The notes under the pieces are model-generated. The model saw only the letters and a list, made by a program, of their open reading frames with translations, was not told where the DNA came from and ran no database searches. From Puccinellia tenuiflora (taxonomy: Eukaryota; Streptophyta; Magnoliopsida; Poales; Poaceae), in contig QRDG01000063.1 of assembly GCA_012064385.1 (NCBI GenBank), forward strand, positions 848,272-912,271: DNA of 64,000 nucleotides, written 5' to 3'. Position numbers and translations under genes: made by a program. Below, one piece after another: positions 11,566-23,149 of this stretch. Position 1 is the first letter of the stretch; the number at the start of each line of letters is the position of its first letter.

Positions 11566-11602
11566 CATTCGACTAGGAACTAACTTAGTTCTCAGTCGAA
11601 TG
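11566..11602. repeat. 18-bp inverted repeat (16/18 paired)
   Basis: Arms at 11566-11583 and 11585-11602 form a near-perfect palindrome around AACTAACTTAGTT. It shares the CTAA...TTCTCAGT character of the repeat at 11222. Possibly remnant termini of a small DNA transposon. Confidence 0.75.
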
Positions 11603-13277
11603 AATGTTAGACACACCCCAAGTTCTATTTGCATTTACGGCCTTACTTGTGCTGAGCTGGGGATTTGCATTTAATTACAGTGTGTAGGCTGAGTTATTTG
11701 TCAATGATATCTAGGATGCATTATAAAAATTGTATAGTAGATCCATTTTCAAATTGTCTTTTTACTATTATGATATGATTTCTCAAATCTTTCCTAGACA
11801 TAAAGTTTGGAGATGGCGGCGAGTTCACTCTCCCACCACTATTATGTGAGACCAATAATATACAAAGGAGTTGAATAAAAACGTACAATCATCCATACAA
11901 GTCGGCCAACCACTCAGTGGCCGCGCCTGACCTGAAGCTTTGTGGTATGATTTCAATTTTGTGATGTCAAATGTGCTTTTACTAATTCTAAAAAAAATTC
12001 TACATGATGTATGCCTGTATTTGACCACAGAGATATCGATGTGGTTTCACCACTACTACTCATAAAGATATCCGGTAAACAAAATGCAGCATTTCACTCA
12101 TCTTTGAGATAATTTTTTGTACAATGAAACATAAAAATAAATACATTCTTACTCTTGTATAATATTTATTCCTTGACCACCATCCTCCCACCCAATCCTT
12201 ATTTTCCAACATCATACGTTTAAAATTTTGAAATTATGTCGAGCTTCAACCTCCCTCTTAATGGTGGTTTAGTTGCCCTAACATCCATGTATTTTCCAAA
12301 ACAAAAACATCATGTTCCCGTCACACCATGACTTCAGTGAAAATTCTCATGGCCATGACCTAATATACTGTCTTCTTGTGTCGTTTTTCTAGTTGTAAAA
12401 AAAATATTTCACAAATTTAGTGATTTTGCTATAATACATAAAATTAAAACAAAGTGATTTATTCACATGATTTCATAAATCGTAAATTAAAAAAATCAAA
12501 TGACTTAGAACCAGGTTAAAATTCAAAGAGGCTTGAAATAACTTGCTAATGTTCGTGGCTGTATCTAATTTTACCAATTGGACAATAACTAATTTACAAC
12601 ACGACAAAAGACGATATGACTTGGTTGGTTCGATTTCCCAACTTGGTAACCCAAAAAATCATTCAAGATTGAATTTTAGTAATTATAAAAAACAGGCAAG
12701 GTAAAATGTTTCATTTGTTCTTGACAACACACTGATCAATACCTATGCGGGATTGCTAAAACACATATGCATGTGAATGTGGTTTCTAAGTTCTTGTCAC
12801 ATGTTATCAATGGTGATTCGGTTATTTTATGTGATATTTCAGTCACATTTTGTAGTTTCAATCATTTTTTGCTATCCAATTTTGTGTAGTTGCACTTATT
12901 ATGCATGGAATTGTACTTGTGGTGCAACCACAATTTCGCTCTTCTGTTGTCATTTGGTTTTGTTTGTCGCAATTAAATATTCCAAATGAAAACAAAATTA
13001 TATATTTTTTGGGTGTAAATCTAATCATTATTTATGCAATTGCATTTAATTGATGAGACACAAATGTTTCTGGTCCCTAGCGTGTGTCTAAGAAAAAAAA
13101 AAGGTATAACGTGTGCCCGTGATGGGCCGCGCGAAGTGGTAGACAATGTTCGGCCGTGCGCAGCCAGGCGAGCACACTTCCCAGCAGGCCCATGGTTTTC
13201 TCCATAGTCCATAGCGAGCTCGTCTCCTGTCTTCGCCCTAACTCGCCGGCGTCACTCTCTCCCGCCGCCCAGTCCCC

Positions 13278-14360
13278 ATGCTCCTCCGAATCCGCCGCCT
13301 CACCGCCGTTCCTTCCCGCCTAGCCGCCCTCGGACTCCGTGGACCACACAGCCGATTCGCAACAACGACGTCGTCAACACCCGCGGTATCCTCCTCCTCC
13401 CGTCTCTGGGGCTCGCCCCCTGCAGACAACCCAGCAGCTGATCAGGGGTGCCAGTTAGAACCCCGATGCGAGCCGCTCGACCGGGACTGGGGCTTGACGT
13501 TGTCCCGAGCGGATCCGGCGGAGGTGGTCGGGATTCTCCGGCGTCTGCACGACGAGCAGACCCATTTGGGCCTGGGCACCTACAACCAGCTGCTGAAGCG
13601 AGCGTGCGATGCAGACGACTTCGCCCTCTTCGCCAAGGTATTCAGACACTTGCTGCTCTCCAAAGCCGCTCCTGACTTGACCTCCTACATGTATGTCGCC
13701 AGGGCCATTGGGGATTTAGATGACACTGAACTGATGCTCAACTTTGTGAGAGAGGTATTGGAGATCACCCAAGGTAGAGATCCTACGGTGGCGAACCGCA
13801 TTGTTTTTGTATCGGGTAAATACGGACACATCGAAAAGAGCTTGATCATGTTTGAGGAATTCAAAAAAGATCGGAGGTTCTTGGATGTCGTCACGTTCAA
13901 CACGGTCTTGGACATGCTTGGAAAAGCCGGTCGGGTGGATGAAATGCTCCGTGAGGTGAAGCTGATGGAGGAACTTGGCATTTCTCCTGACATTGTGACG
14001 TATAATACGGTGATAAACTGCCTGCGCAGGCTGGGAAGATTTGATCTGTGCAAAAGCTTTGCGACAGAGATGGTTGAGAGGGGCATCAGTCCAGATTTGA
14101 GAACGTATAGCGCGCTAATTGATGGTTTCGGACGGGCAGGTCATATTGCTGATGCCCTCGAAGCGTTTGAACAAATGAAGAAGTCACACCGGCCTTCGAT
14201 TTATGTCTATCATGCACTAATCAGTGACCTGAAGAAAGCTGGACGGCTTGAACTAGCACAAAAGCTCACCAATGAGATGGATTCGAGTGCTTCTGATCTG
14301 TTAGGCCCTGAAGATTTCAAGAAGAAGTTCAAGGGGAAAAGACAGGTGAGAAGCAGATGA
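13278..14360 (+). CDS. P-type pentatricopeptide repeat (PPR) protein, probably organellar
   Basis: Intact intronless frame of 360 residues. The N-terminal 50 or so residues are rich in Arg, Ser, Ala and Thr with almost no acid, as in a mitochondrial or plastid targeting peptide. Consecutive helical-hairpin repeats of about 35 residues follow: 100-134, 136-170 (weak), 171-203, 205-239, 240-274, 275-308 and 309-338. The best carry VTFNTVLDMLGKAGR, VTYNTVINCLRRLGR and RTYSALIDGFGRAGH. A basic tail (KKKFKGKRQVRSR) ends the protein. No E, DYW or SMR domain is seen, so this is a short P-class member. Such proteins bind organellar RNA and affect its stability, splicing or translation; the target here is unknown. 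The Met is the first in frame after a GC-rich leader. Untouched by transposons, it is the best-supported host gene in the window. Confidence 0.93.
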   Translation: MLLRIRRLTAVPSRLAALGLRGPHSRFATTTSSTPAVSSSSRLWGSPPADNPAADQGCQLEPRCEPLDRDWGLTLSRADPAEVVGILRRLHDEQTHLGLGTYNQLLKRACDADDFALFAKVFRHLLLSKAAPDLTSYMYVARAIGDLDDTELMLNFVREVLEITQGRDPTVANRIVFVSGKYGHIEKSLIMFEEFKKDRRFLDVVTFNTVLDMLGKAGRVDEMLREVKLMEELGISPDIVTYNTVINCLRRLGRFDLCKSFATEMVERGISPDLRTYSALIDGFGRAGHIADALEAFEQMKKSHRPSIYVYHALISDLKKAGRLELAQKLTNEMDSSASDLLGPEDFKKKFKGKRQVRSR

Positions 14361-16742
14361 GTTATCTTCCAGGCTTGTAGGATTCCTACAAATGTGCCAG
14401 GTGCTAGTACACACTTCCATACTCCCAATGGATATTGGGATTGTCGGTTAGCATCTTCAGAGGATGTATGCCAGGAAGAAACAGAGAGCCACGGAGCTCA
14501 GATTACAGTAGCATGATGGTTGCGAAGGCACAGCAATGATCGCAGTGCTACAGAACTGAATGAAATATCATAACTGCAGGCCATCGCTGATGTGTGTTTC
14601 ACGAAGATGCAGAAGCCCAGGTCAGCAGCCACTGTGACGATTCCTGGTTGAGAAATATGTGATACACTGCTGGATTATCATATGGATAATGCCTGTTTAT
14701 TGGAAACATTGTTGTTTCGCTCTGAACTTAAATTTCAGCATTTTCCATTTCTCTTAGTAATTAGGTGCCCCCCAAAACAGTGAAATCTTGGGATCTGATC
14801 TTTGTAGACTATGCTTGTAATCAGTCAGTATAATAGTAACCAGAAGAGTGGCAATGAAAGTGTACTTGTGTAAGTTGATTGTATACTTGTTTCCCTGGTT
14901 ATTTCAGCATCCTAACATTCTTGGGATGTCGGTTGGTGTATCCATCCTTGTATACTCTCTTAGAGCATCTCCAACCAAGCCCCCCATCTCCAACTCATGG
15001 AGATCTTGCCGTCGACAAGCAGGCTGGCAAGCTGTCGTCCTGGAAGTCTGAGTTGCTGGATCATCGAAAGTGTAACCGAGGTGCAAATAGTGTAGTAAAC
15101 AGTAATGCTTATCGCTAGATACCAGTTGCACATAACTGCACCCATGATGGTAGGATCTTGTGATATTTTAACAGATCTGCTGGAGAATTCTTCAAGTATA
15201 TCAATTTGATTCCTCAGCATGACACCCTTCAATTTATGTAGGACGAGTGCTTCATGTTAGAAATACTGTTAAATGAATCCATGTATTTGTTGTGCCATGC
15301 TCTAACTAGTGAAACTTGTATTGAATGTCCCGTGTGTTCGTGAATTGATTTGGCCATGCCAAATTACTCAAGATAGTTGTGGTGTGCAGCCCTGTCCTTG
15401 GTGGTTTGGGTATCATTACTTGCCCAACTTGGGACTAACTTGGTTTGATCTGATGCACTTATCAAATTGTAATCTCAGATGGATGAAGCACTGGCCCTCT
15501 AGAGCCCGCATCATGTGTTTCCAGCGTCCCAATCTTTCGTTAATATCGGTTTCAGTGAAAAGAGGTATGCTTTCATCTTTCTTTCTTTTTTCTGTTGTTA
15601 GTCTGGTATGAATGTTGTTCTTCAGCACGGTCAAATATATAATTTGCTGGTATTTTATCTTACATATGTGTGTTTCAGGAATTAGCTTTATTGGTTATTA
15701 GATGAGTAAATTGCACAAACACACACTTATCATGGTCAGTGCAACAAAAACCTCGACTTTAGAGGTTTTGTAACAAAAAAAAAGCTGAGTATATATCCAA
15801 ATGAAAACAAAAACCCCTAATCTTCACAGGTTAGGCCACTAAGAGAAAATTTACATGGCAGGCCCACATGTAATTCTCTCTCCCTCTAGACACAGCCACC
15901 ATGCCACCTGAAGCGAGCGCCGGCTGGTCGGAGAACGGGAAGGGGACGACGGCTAGTAGGGGAAAACGAGCGAGCACCGGTGGGTGGGAGAACGGCAGAC
16001 AGGATGGAGGAGAAGGAGAGCAAGCTGCAGCCTGTAGAGGAACGAGGAAAGAGAGAGTGACATGAACAACCCCACATCCTGTTACGTAGAATAGCCACTG
16101 CCTACTTAGGTAGCAGCTTGTGGCTACGAGCTGTTTTGCCTGGGCTACAGTTTGGACTACTGTTTTGTTCTTAATAAAATATCTCACAGCGGATTTTAGG
16201 TGATTCGAAGTACTATTTTGTGCACTCAGGAAAACGTAAATACTCCTATCTGTTATGGGGACACCAGAAAATATTCAGGGGAAGGTTCTCTCACACCGTA
16301 ACTTAGACAATTTTACAGCCCTGTAGCAAAATCCGAGTACTGAAAAACAACAATTGAGTTTTCAATTTAAGCCTACATACTTCTTTTCTTATAATGTTCA
16401 TGATGGTATGCAATTTCGCTCTTGTATTCTTCAATACTTGAGCGCAGAAGTTGGGTAACTATGTGCTTTGACCGTGTTAACATAAATCAGAGTGGTAAAA
16501 ATATGTTTTGAGAAAAATGACTATGGCACAACAACAGTTTGAAGAGTCAGCATTGACAATTGAATCTTTTTTGTAGAATCAGGCAGATGATCACCATGTT
16601 CATCATCAAAAACATAGTTACAATGATGTGTATACAACTTGAAATGAAACATCATACTGACAGCCTGGCCATAAACAGGTGGTGTTTTCGCAGCTAGACT
16701 GTTTAGTGCAACAAAAACAAGTCTACAATCAACAAACTAGGA
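14361..16742. other. PPR gene 3' flank and intergenic DNA
   Basis: The first few hundred bases probably include the 3' UTR (AT-rich, no clear single polyadenylation signal). Around 15700-15860 there is a GAGTAAATTGCAC-type stretch with CAACAAAAACC motifs, typical of short dispersed repeats in grasses. No coding sequence is supported. Confidence 0.5.
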
Positions 16743-18998
16743 GCTGAGCACCTGGACTTGATGAAGGATCCAAATAATCTTGTGTCTGTGATCTCGAAGC
16801 ATCTCCCATAGGTTCCCCAAGCCTTGAAGTCGGTTCCAACCTGCAACCCCAGGAAGCTTGCAAGTTCAACACTGTCCATGCACGCCATTGCTTCACATTA
16901 CATCATACAATTTTCCTTCTAGCTGCAATGAACTGACCAAAAGCTAGCATCATGGATTGCACCACTCTGAATGAACCTGCAATGAACTGATCAGAAGCTG
17001 CAGGACCAAAGCCTCCGCCGACATGAACCTTCTATTCTGTCTGGCAACCGCCCTCGCTTCGCATTACATCATACCATGTTGCTTCAAGATGCAATGAACT
17101 GACCGGAAGCTACCAACATGGATTACCACTAACCTTGACGAACTTGCAATGAAACTGACCAGAAGCTCCAGGACCAAAGCCTCCGTTAACATGAAATTTC
17201 TATTCCGTCTGAAAACAAATGTGGCTTGAGGAACACATGTTGAACGAGTCTTCCATGGGGCAAAGACTATTTGAAGCCCATGTCATCAGATGCCGGTGAG
17301 GGATGTTGCTTCTTCAAGGATGGCAGACCAAACAGTGACCAGACTCGAGCTCAGACCGAACAGAGATGGCATCTATGCTTCTCAGCCACTGCCCATGACA
17401 CCTGGATTCATCGATCACGAGCAGCAAGCATCAGTGTTACCCTTTCCGCGCCCTTCGCTTCCACCCACCGCCGCCTTCCCACCTACCTCGACACTGCCAT
17501 GGCATGGTGAACCTATGGGGTTTCGGTGGAGGAGGAAGAGGGCAGTCACTATCCTCTTCGCCTTCTGCACTTCTCCACCCACCCATGACTCATGTAACTG
17601 TGAGTCGATGGAGAGCTATCTTTTTTTATTTCTTACTTTTTTTCCCGTGTGCTGTGAGAGCACAGTAGAATAGAATTCCCGGAGTATTGTGACACTGAGA
17701 CTTGAAGCCAGCCAAATGAGCAGCAGTTTCTTGTTGTGAAGAAAACGCCGATCAGTTCGCCACTACCATCCATGTAACATCAGATGCTGTGTGTGCCAAG
17801 AAAAATTGTAAGTACTTCTCACCAATTCGCCATGGCGGTAATTTTTGCAATATGATATAGAACTAAATATAATATCATGTCAAAACGTAGATCACGCACC
17901 ATATGAATGTTAGGGATTAGCCAGACTTGATATTCACCGCGACAAGTTTCATGCTTAATGAGTGAACTACCCAAAGCTGAAGATTGGTTTGGTTCACTGC
18001 AACAAAGATATTTTTAAGCAAGTCATTAAGGATGCCACACATTGCGTGGAATATCCAAGGTAAACTAAGATATTAGTATACTCACCATTGTGCACCATGT
18101 AGTTCAATAATTCAATAATCCTGATGCTGGTACTGAACCACTTGAAACAGAAAAAAGACTCCATCCACCATTTGGTATGTCTGCTGAAGTGACAGAAGAC
18201 TGCCCGAACCAACCAACACTTTTTGCCAATCCTTTTTCTACCGAGGAGATCGATCTACAAAATAGCTAATAGGTTTTCAATCAAGCATCTGAAATTCTGA
18301 ATGGAGTTTTGCAATTTGTAACTAGCACATACCTGTCTTAGCTCCAACTCTAATATGACATACTGAATGGTCCAGACTTCATTGATCCAGTACAAAAGGG
18401 AGATATAACTTCAGATCTGCTCCTGTATTCCTCCATCTCTCTAAATTTATAAAACTACTATGCAACTATGCTACCACCTTTCGTAAAGACACCACACAAA
18501 CCGGATGTAGATCTTTTTCCAATTGAGTTTTTATTTCCTTACCTTTTCCTTTTTTTTTTCTTTCATCTTTTCTTTTGCTGGAAGCTACTACTGCCATGTT
18601 GATTTCCAAATCTTTAACACAACTATGAGGTGACATATCCTACGCAATTACCATTTCTACTTTTACCCTCATAGATCATAAGACAACTACATGAACATCT
18701 TTCATAAAGACACCATAAGCACATGCCCAAACAGTGAATGAATGGAGAGTTTCCCCTTTTTTTAACTTTTTTCTTTTTTTCTTTTTTTCTTTTTATTTTT
18801 TCATCTTTTTCCCCTTTTTTCTTTTTCCATTTTTTCTTTTTTACTTTCTTTTCGAGAAGAATGAAGAGTGTCTCCAAGGCTATAAGAACTTCCCAACTCC
18901 TAGACAGATCCCTGCAAAGTAGATTTAGATATATCAAATATTGTTCCATTATCCAAATTAAACCGAAATGACTTAACATGTGTGGGATTAGGAATAAC
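16743..18998. repeat. Tandem duplication, unit 1 (about 2.26 kb)
   Basis: From GCTGAGCACCTGGACTTGA to GTGGGATTAGGA this segment aligns along its length to 19035-21246 with many substitutions and small indels. It contains internal sub-repeats (GAACTGACC..AAGCTA, GGACCAAAGCCTC, CATTACATCATACCATGTTGC), a GC-rich block (17440-17570) and a T-rich low-complexity tract at 18757-18850. Frames in it are broken differently in the two units, so coding function is unlikely. Confidence 0.85.
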
Positions 18999-19034
18999 TA
19001 GTAAACAGTTTTTTTTGAGAGAAACTAGTAAACA

Positions 19035-21246
19035 GCTGAGCACCTGGACTTGACGAAGGATCACAATAATATTGTGTCTGTGATCTCAATAATATCGTGT
19101 CTGTGATCTCAAACATCTCCATAGGTTCCCCAAGGTTGAAGTCAACCCCTTGAAGCTTGCTTTGCGTCACATCGTACAATTTTGCTTCTAGCTGCAATGA
19201 ATTGACCAGAAACTAGCATCATGGGTTACCACTACCTTGAACGAACCTGCACTGAACTTATCAGAAGCTGCAGGACCAAAGCCTCTGTCGACATGAACTT
19301 TTTATTCTGTCTGGCAACCGCTCTCGCTTCGCATTAAATCGTACCATGTTGCTTCAAGATGGAATGCACTGAACAGAAGCTAGCATCATGGATTACCGTC
19401 AACCTGAACGAACTTGCAATGAACTGACCAAAAACTTCGGGAGCAAAGCTTCTGTCGACTTGAACTTCTATTCCGTTTGGTAACCAACTCGGCTTGAGCA
19501 TACGTTGAACGAGTCTTCCGTGGAGCAAGACGATCTGCAGCCCATGTCACTGGATGCAGGTGAGGGATGTTGCTTCTTCAAGGATGGCATACCACTCTCA
19601 GACTCGGACCAAACATAGATGTCCTCTATACTTCTCCACCTCCGCCTCCGCCCATGACACCTGAATCAATCACTAGAAGCCAGCATCTCTGCTACCCTTC
19701 CCATTCCCTTCGTTGCCACCTGTCGCCGCCTTCCCACTTCCCTCTACACCGCCACAGCATGGTGAACCATCGGGGGTTCAGTGGAGAAGGGAGGGGGCAG
19801 TCACTATCCTCTTCACCTTCGTCACTACTCCGCCTTTTTTTTCTCTTTTCCTGTCTGCTGTGGGAGCACAGTAGAATAGGATTCCCGAAGTAACTGTGAC
19901 ACTGAAGACATGAAGCCAGCCGAGCCCGATGAGCAGCATTTTCTTGTTGTGAAGAAAAAGCTAACCATTGTGCTAGTGCCTTCCATCTGACATCTGCTGG
20001 TGAAGGTGCCAAGAAAAATTGTAAGTACTTCTCACCATTTCACCAGAGTAAATAATATTTCCAATATGGCATCGAACTAAAATATTCTTATATCAGAGTA
20101 CATCACACACCATGTGAATATGAGAGGGATCGGCCTGATTCGATATTCACCGCAACAAGTCTCCTGCTTAATGAGTGAACTACCCAAAGCTGAAGATTTG
20201 TTTGGTTTACTGCAGCAAAGAAAATTGAAAACAAGTCATTAAGAATGCCACACAATACAAGGGATATTCAAGATAAAACAAAGATCTTAGTATACTCACC
20301 ATTGTGCACCATGCAGTTCAATAGTTCTATAATCCTGAAGTTGGTATTGAACCACTTGGAACAGAAAAAACTACATCCACCAGACATGACCATTTTGTAT
20401 GAATGTTGCAATGGCAGAAGACTGCCCGAACCAATCAATACCTTTGCCAATTCTTTGCTTCTGAGGAGATTGATCTACAAAATAAGGTATGCAGATTACA
20501 AATAGGTTGAATCATACATCTGAACGTAATTTTGCAATTTATAACTAGAACATACCTGTATTAGCTCCAACTCCAATATAACATACTGAATGGCTCACAC
20601 TTCGTTGATCCAGCACAAAGCGGAGCTATATCTTCAGATCTGCTCCCATATTTCTCCCTCTCTCTAAATTGGTAAGACAACTACTATGCAACCAATCGTA
20701 CTATGCAACTATACTACCACCTTTTGTAAAGATACCACATAAAACGGATGTAGAGCTTTTTTCTATTGAGTTTATATTTCTTAATTTTTTCAGTTTTTGT
20801 TTGCTGGAAGTTACTACTGCCATGTTGATTTCCAAATCTGTAACACAACTATCAGGTGAACTATCCTACACAATTAATATTTCTATTACTCTCATAGCTC
20901 ATAAAACAAATACACAAACATCTTTCATCAAGACACCACAAACACATGTCCGAATAGTGAACGGATGGAGAGTTTTCCCTTTTTCGGATTTTTTTATTTT
21001 TTATCTTTTTTCCTTTTTTTCGTTTTTCTTTCCTTTCTCCTCATTTTTTTCTTTTTTTCCTTTTTTTCATTTTCTTTTCGAGAAGAATGGAGACAGTTCT
21101 CCAGGGCTATAAGAATGCTCAACTCCCAACTCCCAGACAGATCCCTGCAAAGTAGATTGAAACATAACAAACATTGTTCAGATTAGCTCAAAACAAGTAA
21201 TCCAAATTAAACTGAAATGACTTGACATGTGGGATTAGGAAGAAAT
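19035..21246. repeat. Tandem duplication, unit 2 (about 2.21 kb)
   Basis: Second copy of the segment at 16743-18998 in the same orientation, separated by about 36 bp. Conserved blocks include GGTGAGGGATGTTGCTTCTT at 19559, CAAGAAAAATTGTAAGTACT near 20010, the run around 20280-20420, and a T-rich tract at 20970-21080 followed by TTTTCGAGAAGAATGGAG. The duplication is direct and full-length. Confidence 0.85.
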
Positions 21247-21999
21247 ATATTAAATAGCATGGATTAATTTTACAAAAGGTAGTTTGTTCTTATATATACA
21301 CACCTTACTTATGGACAGGGAAACCATACCACCCAACTACCCAAGCCCATGGTGACCGATATGCATGTGAATGCAGACACAACTCCATGGTCGAGGCCTG
21401 CATGGTAGATTGAAATACACATTGTTCAAGGCCCAAGACTGATAAAATGAAAAGGTTTGATGTGCAACAGAAACTGCTCGAAATGAGGATGGATACAAGC
21501 AAGGAAGTATATGTTCAAATTCAACAGTAATAAGTACAAATAAAACTCAATCAACATGAAGGAAAAACTGCCAAGGTATCCAAAATAACGAGATGCAGAA
21601 CAAAATACTACAGCTTAAGTTCGTAAAAAGTGTGTGGAGGTGATGTATGGGAATAGGGGGCAATTATACTAACCAATTTACCAATGGATGGACTTATAAT
21701 CTGAGACCTTCATGCTTGCATTGACGGCTTACCTTTGTAAGGATAGATTACAATGGCGCTGGTTGAAGTTAGTCCAGGCTTATCTTACAATGCTAGTATC
21801 CTTCTGTCCAATAAACCAGTTTATCTAGCAATACTTTCCAAGTCCAGTCTTACATCACCAGCCCAATCTTCCATTCTTCAACAATCGATTGGTTGATCAA
21901 AGAACCAGAATAATGGTAGGGCGAGCATTGGTACAATTAGCAAACACAGCACTGGACCTTCCAAGCTGCACACGAGGCAACTTGGGAGTGAATCAATCT
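21247..21999. other. Non-coding spacer
   Basis: AT-rich, no gene or repeat recognised. Confidence 0.4.
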
Positions 22000-23149
22000 T
22001 CGCCACCTCTCGCCCCTCCTCGCCGTTGTCGAAGATTATTGCCGAGTAAATCCCATGCCGTGACGGCAACGGTGGGGCCCTTCTCTCCCGTGGCGGCCGC
22101 GGATCTCCCGTTTACCGGTGATTCGGGGTGCCCGGCGGTTGTGCTAGTGACGCGTAGACAAAGACGGTGGGCGGCCTCCGTCACTAGCTCGGTGATTGTG
22201 CCGAGGCCGCTGAGGCCAAGTGCTTAGGGCCGACAGGCCTACGGAGCAGGGTTCGCAGTGGTTGTTGATGCGCGAAGTCGGCTAACGGTCAAGCGGCTGT
22301 GGATTTGGTGCTGCTGTGAGGTCAAGGTGATGGCTTTGCAAGCACATCCTATGGAAGGCGTGTTGTGGCAGCAGATGATCCGATGCTGGCACAACAGTTT
22401 GGTAATAAGGTTGACGGCCCTGGTTCTTCGACAGTGGTGGGCATTGTGGATGTGTGGAATGGCTGGATCTCAAGATGGTGATGACCTTTCCGAGGCTGGC
22501 AGCAGTATGAGACACTCTCTCACCTTTCTAGTGATACACACGACGTTCTTTTGCGGAGGCATCAAGTCAACATATTGTCAACGGGTGTTACACATGGTGT
22601 CTCATGCGAACCCAGCAAGTTATACTTGTCGCTGGCAGGTGGTACACACGGTGTCTCCTATAGAGGCGCGTTATGTTATCCTTGTTTCCGCTAGATCAAA
22701 GTTGGTGCGACATTGGCTAGAATTGAGGCGGTATGGGTCGTCATGGCTTCTAGTATCTCCTCAAGCGGTATCCCTCACCGACCATGCGATGTCGACACGT
22801 GCTTGGGTCGTGCCCTTGTTAAATTTGATGCCTCGAAGCTCAACTTTGAAGATGAAAATCCTTAGATCGACCTACCGTTGGACTTGTCATCATTGACGCA
22901 CATGCATGATCCCTGTTTGAAGGGTTAACCTAATTGTGTATTTTTGTCCGTTTGGACTATTTACCATATGATTCGTGGTAATCTGGTGGAGTCATTGTCC
23001 TGAGGCATACGCCAAGTTTTTTCCTATTTTGAGTCGGATTTATTCGGCTTCGATGGCTGGATTTTCCTGGATTTTTAAAATATATGGTTGTGTGCAGCAA
23101 TCGATGCAGAGCCCCCTGATTATCCTCCTTTTCAAAAAAAAAACTTCAT
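22000..23149 (+). mobile_element. Probable retroposon 3' region (LINE tail-like)
   Basis: A GC-rich segment becomes T-rich and ends in TCCTCCTTTTC plus a run of 10 A near 23133-23149, the kind of A-tailed end I associate with Triticeae LINEs. The open frames inside (for example 22258-22896) show no recognisable domain. No RT or endonuclease motif is readable, so the assignment rests on the tail. Confidence 0.35.

Larger units (their letters stand above)
11188..13277. other. Intergenic spacer between F-box pseudogene and PPR gene
   Basis: A GC-rich stretch at 11290-11560 (possibly the old upstream region of the F-box gene) is followed by AT-rich DNA. Two short inverted repeats are listed separately. 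No coding sequence is supported. The last 150 bp or so probably hold the promoter and 5' UTR of the PPR gene, but no clear TATA box is seen. Confidence 0.6.

Noticed and set aside
18734..18971. Phe-rich frames
   Set aside because: Translation of a T-rich low-complexity tract.
22258..22896. 212-codon frame
   Set aside because: No recognisable domain, biased by Trp/Arg/Ser, lies in a probable retroposon tail; not supported as a gene.
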